A stretch of 64,000 nt of DNA, from the NCBI GenBank assembly GCA_012862575.1, contig BLSF01000035.1:186001-250000 (forward strand), read 5' to 3'. The stretch is from Parietichytrium sp. I65-24A. Its lineage: Eukaryota > Sar > Bigyra > Thraustochytrida > Thraustochytriidae. Positions 10,914 to 21,658 of the stretch are shown here, in pieces; within the stretch, counting starts at the first letter, position 1, and the number at the start of each line of letters is the position of its first letter. The notes under the pieces are model-generated. The model had not been told where the DNA came from and searched no databases. It saw only the letters and a program-made list of their open reading frames with translations. The position numbers were made by a program, and so were the translations under genes.

Positions 10914-11540
10914 ATGAGAGCTCTTGCGGCGGTGGGATGCGCGCTCGCAATGCTGTTGCACGTGGCGGAGGGCAGGTCGTTCGTGGAGGTTCTCTCCGAC
11001 GAGGAAGTTTGCTTCGTGGAGAATGTGAGGAAAGGGCAGCTGCTTCGAGGGTCGTACCAGGTGATCAGCGGAGGGTATCTGGACATCGATCTCGGCGTAA
11101 TCGAAATGAAGACAAAGAACAAGGTCGTGGAGCAGTGGCGGAAGGAGCAGGGCGACTTTCGAGTGGAGGCCAAGTCGGACGGGGACTACAAGATTTGTTT
11201 TGGGAATAAGGTGTCCAGCAGCTCCACCAAGAGGATACAATTTGCCATTCATGCAGGGGGCAGTGACGAGCTCATTCAACAGGAAGCTGAGGATCTGGCT
11301 GATATGACGCACGTGAGCAAGCTCCAAGTTATGGTGCAGAGGCTGGGCCGGAGGGTGAGCGACCTGAAGGAGCAGGAGGAGTACCTGCGCAGACGGAGCG
11401 AGAGGCACCACCGCACTGCAGAGAGCAACAACTTCAGGGTCTTACTCTCGTCTGTCTGCGAAGCTGCCGTGCTTTTGGCGGTCAACTTGGCGCAGATACA
11501 CTACTTGCGTAACTTTTTCGAAGTCAAGCGCATCATCTAA
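10914..11540 (+). CDS. p24/TMED (EMP24/GP25L) cargo receptor
   Basis: Type I membrane protein cycling between ER and Golgi, helping to load COPII and COPI vesicles, including GPI-anchored cargo. The ATG at 10914 gives 208 residues beginning with a signal peptide (MRALAAVGCALAMLLHVAEG). The GOLD domain follows, with its paired cysteines in EEVCFVE and YKICFGN and the typical GSYQV...GGYLDIDL run. A coiled segment (MTHVSKLQVMVQRLGRRVSDLKE, shortened here) leads to one transmembrane helix, and the tail is LRNFFEVKRII, with the FF and basic sorting residues typical of the family. The frame is open to 10800 without an ATG, so the upstream extension is not used. The subfamily (alpha to delta) is not settled. 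Confidence 0.93.
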   Translation: MRALAAVGCALAMLLHVAEGRSFVEVLSDEEVCFVENVRKGQLLRGSYQVISGGYLDIDLGVIEMKTKNKVVEQWRKEQGDFRVEAKSDGDYKICFGNKVSSSSTKRIQFAIHAGGSDELIQQEAEDLADMTHVSKLQVMVQRLGRRVSDLKEQEEYLRRRSERHHRTAESNNFRVLLSSVCEAAVLLAVNLAQIHYLRNFFEVKRII

Positions 11541-14460
11541 AGCTTTAGAGCGTGCAGTATAAATTGGAGAAAACCATGTAACATTTTTTGTTCTGTTTGC
11601 TTGCTGGTTTGTATTTAAGCGAACTGTTTTGAGCTATGTCCAACAGGGAGAAGATGATTCATGGTCAATTTTTTTAACATTGTTCCACCGAATTTTGTGG
11701 GGCTGAGAATCATTGTTCCGAGTTGTTACAACACAACCTGAAGAACGCAACAGGGCTCTGAATACCTTGGTCTGGCCCTCATTGTTTGTCAGGGCTCAAC
11801 CATCTATCTCGCTTCGGCATTGCGCCAGACGTACAAATGGGAAGTACAAATTGGAAGTTGGGCGCTTTCATTCAAATAAAGTCAATTTACCATGTGGTAC
11901 TCGATGCCACACACGTCCTGGCGGCCGATTTCATTTTTGACTTTTGATTTTGGAAAGCTGCCGACACCTTCGAGTCGCATCTCAGCCAAGCTTTGGCCCG
12001 CGCTTGCACTCTCCGCTGCCCAAATATTTTTATGGGAGCACCATACCCACCACAGCCTTACAGAGTTTACAGAGCGCCGATTCTCTCTAGTGGACAGGAG
12101 CAGCATCCATGTCACGACTTCGGGACGGCGGTGTCACCTGGATTTGTGTCAAGTTAAGAAATCTGAATAAAAATTCAGTGTGGCTCTCATTACGAGAGGG
12201 TTGAAATATCCCAACCTAGCGCAATTGCCATCCAAGTAACTCAATTCCCAAAAGCATGCTTGAAATAGTCCGGAGAATGCGATTTTAGAGTGAATGACTG
12301 TATGTGACTTGCAATCCCGCTCTATAGTGAGTCCGGGCCGCGAGAGAGACAACAAGGATCGACCAGCCCTGGCGCGTGCCGCGCTCACGACTTGGTCTCG
12401 GAACTGCACTGGTTAGGCACTACTAGTAGGCTATTGAAACAGACCTGTTCGTGAGAAAGTGCACATTCTCGCGATCGCGAGCACTGCGTCCCAATGACGA
12501 ACGCATGCCGAGTGCAAGGTCCCGACCTTCCACCCAATCACTCAGCCGAATAAGCTTGTCCATCTTGGATTTTTTCGCAATTCACAGTCGAACGATCGTC
12601 ACGACACTGACTGTGTAAAACCAACCCGAAGACAAGCAAGCCGGCGGCCATTGCGACACCAAGCGCCGCACCCCTCTCCTCTCCTTGATTCTCCTTCGTT
12701 CGTTAATCAGTGAACGAACTAGTCAGATTCGCACGACATCGTTTGCATCCCGCAGACCAAGAGATCGAGAGATCGAGGGAGATTGGCAAGGAGCGGGGTA
12801 GCCGCGACGCCTCTTTCTCTCGCTTGAAGACCGAGCTAGGTGGAATCGAATCCCTCCAACTGGGACTTTCGTTTCGTCAGAGAAAGAAAAAAGCAAACAG
12901 ACAAATAGAGAGACAGACGCAGACTTCCGTCCACCTATGAACTCGCTATACATGCGTGGCTCGACCTGGGACGCGTCATCATTTCAGGATTAGTCTACTA
13001 CGGTCCACGCTGAGCATCTCGAGCGTGTCATCAGACTTCAGCATTCAGCACTTTCAGCACACAGCATTCGCGTCACTCACACATACTCACACTCGCCACT
13101 CGTCGCGCTCGTCGCAGTCGCGTTACAGAGCGTGCACGAACTTTCATGCAAGTTTAGTTTAGTGCTCCTTTCCGAACAACTTATTGAAATAGTTGGCTGC
13201 GAGAAACACTTTCGCACTTGAACCGTCTCCATTTATCTCCATTTCTATGATTAACGTTGTTAAAATCTTCCGCTCCGACGTGCGGAACATCATTGGTATC
13301 AATGACAATCGTATTCCCAGAGTCCTGACACGTGAATCCGAATATCCAAATCTTCTTTTTCAAAGTTCAAAGTTCATGATTATCTATCTAACGGTCTCTG
13401 CTGCAGGCCCTGCAGGACTTTGCGACTCTGCGAGCAACGAAGTGATGCGATGTCTGTCCTTTTGCTCTACTTCCTATCTTGTCTTGTCAAGAGCCCACCA
13501 AGAGTTTCTACAGTTGGTTTTGGGCTCAATTTTTAATCGATTTTGTTTCATTTTCACTTCCAAGAAACAAGATGACTGTGAAAGCCCAAGTTTCGAGTTG
13601 AGTTTAGTTGAGTTGGAGTCCTTTCTTTCATTGATCTTTCAACCTCAAAAGAATGTGAGAAAAGAAAAAGATCGAGCTCAAAATCAATCGATCTTGAAAT
13701 CAAAAACTTTGAAAAGTATGTCTCCGAGTACTGTGATTACTTCTTGGGACTGTGAAATAGATTTCCTATACCAATACTCCTACTGGCCAACGTTAAGACT
13801 ACTATGAGGTTATTGCTACTAGTTTTCGCCAGAAGAAGGAAGGAGTGTTCCATAGTGCAGTCTCAAGCAGTGTGTAGCTAGCATAGTCCAGGACGCATGT
13901 AGGAATGTGATATAAGAATGTGCTATCAGAAGTAGTAGAGAGAGAGATAGAGTAGTCCCCCAAACTTTCCGAACAGAATTTTTATTTCGCTTGTACTAAT
14001 GAAATATAATAGTATTTCCAGAGTCGAGGCTCATAAGGAGAAAGTATCCGAATTAATTAATTCAACTTTCAAATCCGAATCCGCACGAGTGACGCGGCAG
14101 AATAAACAGCGAAGGAAAAACAATCAATCAAGAAACCACGACAAGACAAAGACACCGACCAAAAAACAAACTTCAAATACGAACGCCCGCTCTATTCCTT
14201 CCTATCCACACTCAGCCACGAGCTAGCCAGCCCTATTGTCCCTCTCTTTCTTTACCCTCTCTCTCTCTCTCTCTCTCTCTATGAATAACATGGTACTCAG
14301 TACCGGTATCTCTATGTATCTCTCTACTCTCTCCATTTTCTGTCTGCCTTTTCTCTCCTGTCTGTGAAAAAAAGAAAGAAACAGAGAGAAGCACAGAGAG
14401 AGAAATAGAAACAGAGCAACATTAGAAACGTAGTGAGACGAGAGAGAAGAAGGAGCAAAG

Positions 14461-14545
14461 CGCAGAGAGCAGAGAGCAGAGAGCAGAGAGCAGAGAGCAG
14501 AGAGCAGAGAGCAGAGAGCAGAGAGCAGAGAGCAGAGAGCAGAGC
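14461..14545. repeat. (AGAGAGC)n heptamer tandem repeat, about 12 units
   Basis: Near-perfect tandem array ending about 460 bp upstream of the lipase ATG. It is the longest heptamer array in the window. Confidence 0.9.
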
Positions 14546-14550
14546 GCGGG

Positions 14551-14566
14551 TACTCAGTACTGAGTA
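14551..14566. promoter_or_regulatory. 16-bp perfect palindrome TACTCAGTACTGAGTA
   Basis: Equal to its own reverse complement over 16 bases. Shorter versions of the same half-site (ACTCAGTA) occur in other spacers. It could be a dimeric transcription factor site; function unknown. Confidence 0.35.
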
Positions 14567-15005
14567 GTGAGGCGGTTCCTTTGGCCTCTAATTTGATCTC
14601 CATTGGCCAATAACTCAACGTGGAAGCGCGTTTCCGAGTCTGGAGTCTGTCCCAATTTTATTGATATTGCTCTTTCTATTGCTGTTGCTGTTGCACTTTC
14701 TGTTGCTCTTTGTATTGCTGTTGCTGTCGGAGAGAGTCGGTGGTGGTTTGTTTGGCAGTCACGGGCGCTTTCACTGTGTAACCTTTGAAAGGCGCTGGCA
14801 ATTGGAGTCGTTCTCGTAGTTGGCGAATTGAGCGTCCCGTGGCCGCGTCACCAGTGTCACCAGTAGCCAAAAGTTTCTCTTCCCTTCCTCGACCAGTTGC
14901 AGCACTGCACGTGTCTTCGGGTAAGAGAGCAAGCAGGCAGTGAGTATAGGACTTGCGCATCGGAGCCTGAAATCCGACTGACTCGAGCCTCACATCTGAC
15001 ACGAG

Positions 15006-18000
15006 ATGGCGACCATGAACCAAATGCTGAGTAAGAGGTCCAGCTCAGCAGTGTTCTCGCTGGTGAGTGCCGAAAGCGACGGCAGGGACGAGGAGGCAGA
15101 GGAAATGCTGCAGGAAGCTTTGGAAGTGGAGTTCGCAGCCGCAGCGGCCGCGACAGTTGCCAAACTAGACATGCTCTCCAACGAGGACGACATGATGCTG
15201 ACTCCAGACGACTCCACGTGGAGCAAGCGGGGGTCTTCTGCGTTCGGTTTCCACGATGCGGACCATGAAGATGATCATGACGACGACGACGACGATGACG
15301 ATGAGGACGAAGATGGCGAAAGGTCGACATCGTCCAGGTCTTCTGATTATGCTGCCGAAGACGACGCTCCGGAGGATTCCATCGTGTTTGAGGAGAATGA
15401 TTTGGTTGACGCCGGCCTGGCTGCAGCTCAGGATTCTGTAAAGACTGTTATTACGCAGAGCTTCCGCGCCTGTGCCTTTGCTGCTGACTCGGTAGCGTCA
15501 CTCGTTCTCAAAGCTCACGACTACAAGGCTGCGAGCCCGGCACCTTCGGGAAACGGCGAAGATCTCAAGTCTCCTCGCGAACAAACCGCGGGAGCTAGCT
15601 CCTCCGAAAAGCGTGGTCCGATTCCGCCAAAGTTTGTAGTCAACAAGCCCCGCGAAGCGCAGCGCTCAGGGCAAGAGCTGTCGATGGACGACAACACTGA
15701 CGACGGTGGGAACGAAGATGAAGGGGACGTGGTCGGGGAGTTGCCGTATGGTCGCGCTATCGAGCAGGAAGAGATGCGCATCATAGCTCAGCAGCGCCTT
15801 CGCCAACAGCAGCAAGCACGATCAATGAACCCGCACTTTTACTCGAACGTTTCGAGCGAGGCGTTCGCGGCTTTGTTTCAGGATTTAGATGACTCGAATA
15901 TGACGTTCAATAGCAATCCTACTCCGCCACGTCGATTGCCGAGCGACTTTCAGTTGCACTTAACAAGCTCTGGAAGTGAGAACGAGCTGGGCGAAATCGG
16001 GGACCTGGTTTCCGGCTTCCAAGTGGAAGATGACGCCCCGCCATCTGACTCGGACGCGTACACCGAAGCTTCGCAAGCTGAACCCAAGCCTACGCCGCTC
16101 AATATCCCACGCAACGCGGACGGCAGTAGGCGGGTGGCTTCCCAGACCCTAACCAGCAAGATTGCACGGCCCTTTCGGTTCGCGACGTCGTTATTTTTCT
16201 CCCCCAGGAACAACGGGGATGCGGATCCAAATGGGACCCCTCTAGCCCTTGTGAGCCCTGCAGAGTCTGGACGGTGGGGCAGGAGTGGCTACTTTTCGCC
16301 TGGCCATTCACCATATTACATAACCCCGCCAATCACCCCGTTCGGTAATGTGCGCGGCGGGCCTCCCTTGAAAGGACTTCGGTCCAGCTTTCGAAAGGTT
16401 TCTCTGGGTAGCTTCAATAGTATCAAAGAAGCAATCTCCAGCTGGCGCAACAGTCGACGTGCAGTCTACTCCGCTGAAGCAGTTCCTGACGCTGGAACTC
16501 GCCAATCTGGGTTGTTCGAAGACATTGAGATGTTTTTGTTGGAACGCGTAGATCTGACCTTCTTTGCTGCACGACACCTGGTTCAACGAATCAAGCGGAA
16601 GCGTTTCAACATCCGAGGAGGTGCGCAGCATCAGCTCGAGGACGCAAAGTCGGACAAGAACAGTCAGAGCAGCTCGGAGAACTTCTCCATGGTCGAAAAG
16701 AGATCCGGCCGGGCTTCCGGATCTCGCCGCAAGATGCTGAGAAAGAAGGCCCAGAGTACCTGGCGACGCCTGACCGCTCCGTTGAAGATTCCGCGAGCAG
16801 TCTTGCGAGGGGCGCGGAAGGCTGCATCGAGTATTTTGCTGAGCCCGTTCTCTTTCTTGGATTCTGCAACCCGCCGCTTTGTGCATCTTGAAAACGTTGA
16901 TGAGCTGAAAGGCATTGGCAAGCTTGTGCATAGACAGGGATACCCGTTTCAGGAGCTTCGCGTGGTCACTGATGATGGCTACGTCTTGACACTGGATCGT
17001 CTTCCAAACCCTGGCTCCAAAAAAGTGGCAATGCTTGTGCATGGTGTGATGGACTCCAGCTTTACTTATATTTGTAACGGGGCTGACTCTAGCTTGGCGT
17101 TTCGCCTTCATGATGAAGGCTACGACGTGTACCTAACAAATTTCCGAGGTGCTGGCGGGGCATTGGCGCACCGCCACGTTCGGCCAAACATCACCGAGCA
17201 AGAGTTTTGGGATTTCTCCATCAACGAGCATGCCTTTGAGGACATCCCCTGTTTTGTGCGGGCCATCGTCCGAACCAAAATGAGCGAATTTAGTGCCAAC
17301 AATGACCACGTCTCCAAGCCGAGCATCGTTGCAGTCGCACATTCGATGGGCGGGGCCGTTATGCTCATGTATACCCTCAACCAACGCGAACAAAGACTTC
17401 GCCATTACCTTGATGGGCTTGTTCTCGTCAGCCCCGCAGGTATTCATTCAGAGTCCCCTTTGTACGCTCGCTGGGGCGGCCGTATGGTGGACTTGTCCGT
17501 CGCCAAGATGGTCAACTCTCTTCGGCTCCCCACGGATGCATTGACTCGCGCCACGGTGAAGCTCGTGCAAGATATCAAGAACAGTGTTCCTGCACTGGAA
17601 GATATTATTTCCCTCGTGGTTGTGTACGCCCTAGGTGGAGACAAGAATCAGCCTCGCCGTGGCCCGTTCTCCACAGTTCAGCAGCTCACCTACAACGTTC
17701 TCACCTGCGGAACGTCTACCAAGGTGTTCACCCACTTGCGCCAATTCATCGCGAGCAAGCAATTTAGAGCGTTTGACTACGAGCCAACCGCTTACCCAAA
17801 CCATTTCAGCTCCAAGCGCGGCGGAAACATGGAGCACTACGGAACCCCTGAGCCTCCAGAATACACCAGTCGTTACCACATGCTGGACCTCCCAGTGCAT
17901 TTGATTGCCGGCTTGGATGACCAACTTATAGGTCCGAGCAACGTTCTCCGTCACTACGAGGCAATGAAGCAGCACGGTGTGGATGTCTCCTTCGAAAGCT

Positions 18001-18167
18001 TTGAGCGGTGCGGACACGCGGACTTCACGTGCGGCTTGCATTCCAAAGCATTGCAAGGCATTCTTGCCGCTGTCGACCGCGTGATGGACAAGATTCTCTC
18101 CAAGCAGAATATATTGAAGGAACTTCAGCGTAAAAAGCTCATCACTGCGCATTATCAGGCAGAATAA
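15006..18167 (+). CDS. Large alpha/beta-hydrolase lipase with a disordered acidic N-terminal half
   Basis: 1053 residues from an ATG in good context. The catalytic part (about 640-1050) resembles acid lipase/steryl ester hydrolases and the long plant lipases of the AT1G73920 type: GYPFQELRVVTDDGYVL is the lipase-associated N-terminal segment, then LVHGVMDSS (oxyanion loop), DVYLTNFRG, FWDFSINEHAFEDIP, the nucleophile elbow AHSMGG with Ser780, GLDDQL with Asp971 or Asp972, and CGHADF with His1004. The triad is complete. Residues 1-600 are mostly low complexity, with a poly-Asp tract (about 83-98), Gln-rich and Ser/Pro-rich stretches. No clear signal peptide, so it is probably intracellular, perhaps at lipid droplets or membranes (inference). 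The likely substrates are neutral lipid or steryl esters. An AATAAA overlaps the stop codon. Confidence 0.88.
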   Translation: MATMNQMLSKRSSSAVFSLVSAESDGRDEEAEEMLQEALEVEFAAAAAATVAKLDMLSNEDDMMLTPDDSTWSKRGSSAFGFHDADHEDDHDDDDDDDDEDEDGERSTSSRSSDYAAEDDAPEDSIVFEENDLVDAGLAAAQDSVKTVITQSFRACAFAADSVASLVLKAHDYKAASPAPSGNGEDLKSPREQTAGASSSEKRGPIPPKFVVNKPREAQRSGQELSMDDNTDDGGNEDEGDVVGELPYGRAIEQEEMRIIAQQRLRQQQQARSMNPHFYSNVSSEAFAALFQDLDDSNMTFNSNPTPPRRLPSDFQLHLTSSGSENELGEIGDLVSGFQVEDDAPPSDSDAYTEASQAEPKPTPLNIPRNADGSRRVASQTLTSKIARPFRFATSLFFSPRNNGDADPNGTPLALVSPAESGRWGRSGYFSPGHSPYYITPPITPFGNVRGGPPLKGLRSSFRKVSLGSFNSIKEAISSWRNSRRAVYSAEAVPDAGTRQSGLFEDIEMFLLERVDLTFFAARHLVQRIKRKRFNIRGGAQHQLEDAKSDKNSQSSSENFSMVEKRSGRASGSRRKMLRKKAQSTWRRLTAPLKIPRAVLRGARKAASSILLSPFSFLDSATRRFVHLENVDELKGIGKLVHRQGYPFQELRVVTDDGYVLTLDRLPNPGSKKVAMLVHGVMDSSFTYICNGADSSLAFRLHDEGYDVYLTNFRGAGGALAHRHVRPNITEQEFWDFSINEHAFEDIPCFVRAIVRTKMSEFSANNDHVSKPSIVAVAHSMGGAVMLMYTLNQREQRLRHYLDGLVLVSPAGIHSESPLYARWGGRMVDLSVAKMVNSLRLPTDALTRATVKLVQDIKNSVPALEDIISLVVVYALGGDKNQPRRGPFSTVQQLTYNVLTCGTSTKVFTHLRQFIASKQFRAFDYEPTAYPNHFSSKRGGNMEHYGTPEPPEYTSRYHMLDLPVHLIAGLDDQLIGPSNVLRHYEAMKQHGVDVSFESFERCGHADFTCGLHSKALQGILAAVDRVMDKILSKQNILKELQRKKLITAHYQAE

Positions 18168-18561
18168 AATAGACCCCTCCTGTGTTATTTATTATTTTAT
18201 TTGCTTTTCATCATCATCGTCGTCGTCGCACTTTTCCCAACCTTTCAATTGTCAAGGACGTTGTGTCGTTAGGTTCTCAACGCGGCCAATCCATTGATAG
18301 AGGGGCATTTTTGTTGATTTGGAGTATAGAAGAAGAAGCGAGTATGGAAAAAAACAAACTTGTCAGTGAAGAACAAAAAGCTCTTCAACAGCAAAAGGAG
18401 TTAGTGTGAGAAACTGAAAAATAAAAAACAAAAGTGGTTTCCTTTTCTTTTTTTTTTTAAAGCACACAAGGGGAAAGGGAAGAGCATTTGGGCCGCAAAA
18501 GAATGGCGCGAAATGCCAAACACACATATCGGCTCAAGACTCGTATCTGCTTTTACAGAGT
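18168..18561. other. Convergent spacer between lipase and OPT genes
   Basis: 394 bp of presumed 3' untranslated sequence, with T-rich and A-rich tracts. No gene seen. Confidence 0.6.
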
Positions 18562-20610
18562 TTAAAGGTCGGCTGGGGACACGTCCATCTTCTCATCGCT
18601 CTCGTCCTTCTCAGACTGGACTTGCTGCAGGTTCCTGGTGAAAGGCTCGTATTTGCCGATGTAGAGCATGGAACCCAGCACGATGGCCCCTGCAATGATG
18701 GCTGGCCATCCTGGAGGGGCGTAGCTGCCCTTCCACATTTCAGGGACCATGACCTCAGCGTCGGAGGTGATCACGATAGGAACAGCGGTCAGGATGCCGG
18801 TAAGAGCATCTCCGGCGACGAGACCTGCAGCGTACAGAACTCCCTCAGAGCTTGCCTTGTCCGGGTTGGTGCGTCCAATCACATGCAAGAGACCGCCAAG
18901 AAAGATTGGGGTGATGTAGTAGATTGGGAGATAGAATGCTACAGCGAAGGCAAGAACTGGAAGGCGGAAGTTGATCTGCTTGTAGGCGAGAAACTGATCA
19001 ATCAAGATGATGACAATTCCCATACCAGCTCCGAGTCCGATGAATGGCCACTGAAGTCCTCCGTTGATGATGCCGACAGGGATGGCGCTGATAAGGGTTG
19101 CCTGAGGCGCTTGAAGAGAGTTTGGGCCGTCGCCCCCGATTCCGCGAGCAGTCTCGAGGATCTGGAGGATTGGGGCCACAACAAACGACGTGGCAGCAAC
19201 TCCAACCATCATCATGACCTCCTGCTTCCAAGGGGTAGCGCCGACGATCTGGCCACACTTGAGATCCTGCATGTTGTCTCCAGAGATGGCACAAGCGGAA
19301 GCAATAGCGCAGCAGAGCACAACCACGAGAGGTGGGCCTTCAGGGTTTCCTGCGCCAAACATGGCGAGAATGAGGGCAGACATGGCCAGGGCAGAGCAGA
19401 TGGTGACTCCGGAAATTGGGTTGTTGGAAGAACCGAGGAGACCAGCCATGTAGGCTGCCACCGCGCTAAAGACGAAGGCAAGGATGACGAGGAGGATCAT
19501 GAGTGGCACAAGGAGGCCCCACTCAGAGGAGAACACTCCAAAAGTGATGTACAGTGCCACCAAGCAAGCAGCGAGAGAGGTGAGCAGGTACTTGAAGGAG
19601 ATGTCCTTGTCAGTGCGGGGGATGACTTGGCCAGCGGCATCGTTGGCAGCCGAGCGAAAGGTCTTGATTCCGAACTTGACGGCCTGGATCAAGGCATGGC
19701 GGACGCTGATGAGCGCCCAGATTCCGCCAACGACCATAAGTCCAACTCCAGCGTAACGAGTGCGGCTCCACTCAGCCCCGGCAGCTGCCTCCGGATCCAT
19801 GTCGCCTTCGTAGTCCTGGTGGATGTAGGCGGACACCGGAATGGTCACAATGTATTGTGACAGAGCGCCAAGCAGAAGGACGGTGCCAACCTGTGGCCCG
19901 ACAATGTAACCAACTGCAAGAAGGGAGGTGGCAAAGTTGAAGCCAACATAGCTTGGGTATTTCCCTGCGTACATCCAGCCAAAGCCAATGGTGGTCGCGT
20001 ACAGCTTGATGGTTTCCAGGAGCTTGGTAGTGGTTCCGAGGAGACCTCCGCAAATGACAGCCTGAACCACCTTGCCTCCGAGCTCTCCGGCCTTGAGGAC
20101 CTGAGCGGTGGCGACACCTTCTGGGAAGCGAAGAGGAGGCTGGATCTCGATGATGAGCGCGCGACGAATTGGGATGCTAAAGAGGATTCCGATGATACCT
20201 CCGAGGAGGGCAAGCACGGTCACGTACAAGTAGTTGACGCCAAGGAAGGAGTCCCAGCCCTGGACTCCCTCGAAGCCAGGCTCCCCGGCATCTGCTTTCT
20301 TCTGGATGATAACAAGGCCAGGGATGGTGAAGATGACACCCGCAGCAAGAGCCTCTCCGGCGGATGCAGCGGTCTGCACAAGATTGTTCTCGAGGATGTT
20401 GCTGTCCTTGAAGCACTGAAGGATTGCCATGGAAATCACGGACGCCGGGATGGACGCCGAAACGGTCAAGCCCACGAAAAGTCCGAGGTACACATTGGCT
20501 GCTCCGAGCAACACGGAGAGAAATGCGCTCAAGACGACGCCGCGCACGGTGATCTCTTTGAAGTTGTCATGCTTGACGAAGGGAATGTCATCGGTAACGT
20601 GGTCGCCCAT
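18562..20610 (-). CDS. OPT-family transporter, prokaryotic/YSL-like type
   Basis: 682-residue polytopic membrane protein with about 15-16 hydrophobic segments, the size of the oligopeptide transporter superfamily. The N-terminal block ITVRGVVLSAF...AANVYLGLFVGL, SASIPASVIS and then ENNLVQTAASAGEALAAG is the diagnostic core of the bacterial OPT and plant Yellow-stripe-like branch, not of the fungal peptide-transporting PT branch. Members of this branch move small peptides or metal-chelate complexes in symport with protons. Here the substrate cannot be read from sequence. The start is the ATG at 20610, directly preceded in the transcript by a purine-rich run. The C-terminal tail is short, charged and cytosolic. 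The opposite strand is open for more than 400 codons here, which is only a shadow of this gene. Confidence 0.92.
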   Translation of the reverse strand: MGDHVTDDIPFVKHDNFKEITVRGVVLSAFLSVLLGAANVYLGLFVGLTVSASIPASVISMAILQCFKDSNILENNLVQTAASAGEALAAGVIFTIPGLVIIQKKADAGEPGFEGVQGWDSFLGVNYLYVTVLALLGGIIGILFSIPIRRALIIEIQPPLRFPEGVATAQVLKAGELGGKVVQAVICGGLLGTTTKLLETIKLYATTIGFGWMYAGKYPSYVGFNFATSLLAVGYIVGPQVGTVLLLGALSQYIVTIPVSAYIHQDYEGDMDPEAAAGAEWSRTRYAGVGLMVVGGIWALISVRHALIQAVKFGIKTFRSAANDAAGQVIPRTDKDISFKYLLTSLAACLVALYITFGVFSSEWGLLVPLMILLVILAFVFSAVAAYMAGLLGSSNNPISGVTICSALAMSALILAMFGAGNPEGPPLVVVLCCAIASACAISGDNMQDLKCGQIVGATPWKQEVMMMVGVAATSFVVAPILQILETARGIGGDGPNSLQAPQATLISAIPVGIINGGLQWPFIGLGAGMGIVIILIDQFLAYKQINFRLPVLAFAVAFYLPIYYITPIFLGGLLHVIGRTNPDKASSEGVLYAAGLVAGDALTGILTAVPIVITSDAEVMVPEMWKGSYAPPGWPAIIAGAIVLGSMLYIGKYEPFTRNLQQVQSEKDESDEKMDVSPADL

Positions 20611-20636
20611 CTTTCTTTCTTTCCTTTCTTCCTTCC
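20611..20636. repeat. CTTT-rich tract touching the OPT start codon
   Basis: Imperfect (CTTT)n/(CTTC)n on the plus strand, so the transcript leader reads GAAAGAAAG directly before the AUG. Confidence 0.75.
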
Positions 20637-21633
20637 CGCAGTTCTGGAGTCTTTTTCACAATCGCCCTGTGCGATTTGAAATCAAGTGATGTCTGCGCTC
20701 GTTCCGTCTAGTACAGAACCAACCGCTCAGTTTTCGCGTTTCGCTGGCGTCACTCTACTCGCCAGAGTTTGGGATCTGCAGCATTGAATCAAGCAAGACA
20801 CGAAACAAAAAAAAGGGGATAGGAAACGAAACGAAAAGGAAACGTAAGAAACTGCTCGAGTCTGCTCGCCAAACCGCGAGTCCGCCTGCCTACACAGAGC
20901 ACTATCGAGATATGACAGACTGAGAGAATGGGTTGGCAGTGAGTGAGTGTACTAGTACACAAAACGCAGAGCAGCGAGTGCGCACGAGTGAGTGAGCGTC
21001 TGAGTATGAGTGAGTGAGTGAGTGGTTCTCGCGAAGACATTCATCGATCCACATCTCTTCCATCCACATCGAAGGTTGATCCTCTCATTCACCCGAGTAC
21101 GAGGATGAGTGATGATCCTTTACCGACCAACGCTCGTGCCCCGCTGCCTACCGGTCCGCATAGCCTTCATGCCCTCCTGCCTGCACTTTTGTATACTCAG
21201 CTATCCACAAAGTTACTTGCGGCGATTCCACTTCACAATCAATGTTTTTTCAAGATCAATCAAAGTTTTCCCACTCTTCCACTTACATCGCCGACAATGA
21301 CAGTGGCAATGCGCTGGTCGCTGCTACCGTAGTGCACGCACTGACAATCTGACAAAGCAGAGTAAACAGAGCAGGAGAAGGACGAGTCGTAGGTTGCCGG
21401 ACCAGCTGCGGAGCGCCGGAAAAAGAAGGAAAAGAAAGAAGGAAGGACAGAAGGAATGAAAGAAAGAGCTCCCTCAACTGTGAGATAAAATGACAAAAAT
21501 TCAACAAATCGTCGCCACTTTTACTCGCCAGCGAGCCTCGCCGACCCACTCTCTGCTGCCCGCCCTTCTTTCCCCTCTGTCTCGCTCTCTCGCACGCAAA
21601 GAAGGAAGGAAGGAAGGAAGCAAGCAAGGGAGA

Positions 21634-21658
21634 AATGAATGAATGAATGAATGAATGA
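21634..21658. repeat. (TGAA)n microsatellite
   Basis: Six tetramer units, with a (GAAG)n run just before it at 21601-21620. Confidence 0.85.

Larger units (their letters stand above)
11541..15005. other. Long spacer between p24 and lipase genes
   Basis: About 3.5 kb. It holds (CT)n at 14257-14280, a long heptamer repeat at 14461-14545, a 16-bp perfect palindrome at 14551-14566, and CAG/TTG-rich sequence near 14670-14750. A 204-codon open frame at 13193-13807 lacks an early ATG and looks like noise. No RNA gene recognised. Confidence 0.55.

Noticed and set aside
13193-13807. 204-codon plus-strand frame
   Set aside because: Begins at TTG, has no domain pattern, hydrophobic profile or splice context, and sits in A/T-rich spacer.
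18622-19860. Plus-strand open frame of over 400 codons
   Set aside because: It lies exactly opposite the OPT transporter, starts at TTG, and its composition (Asp/Glu/Gly/His-rich) is what the complement of membrane-helix codons gives.
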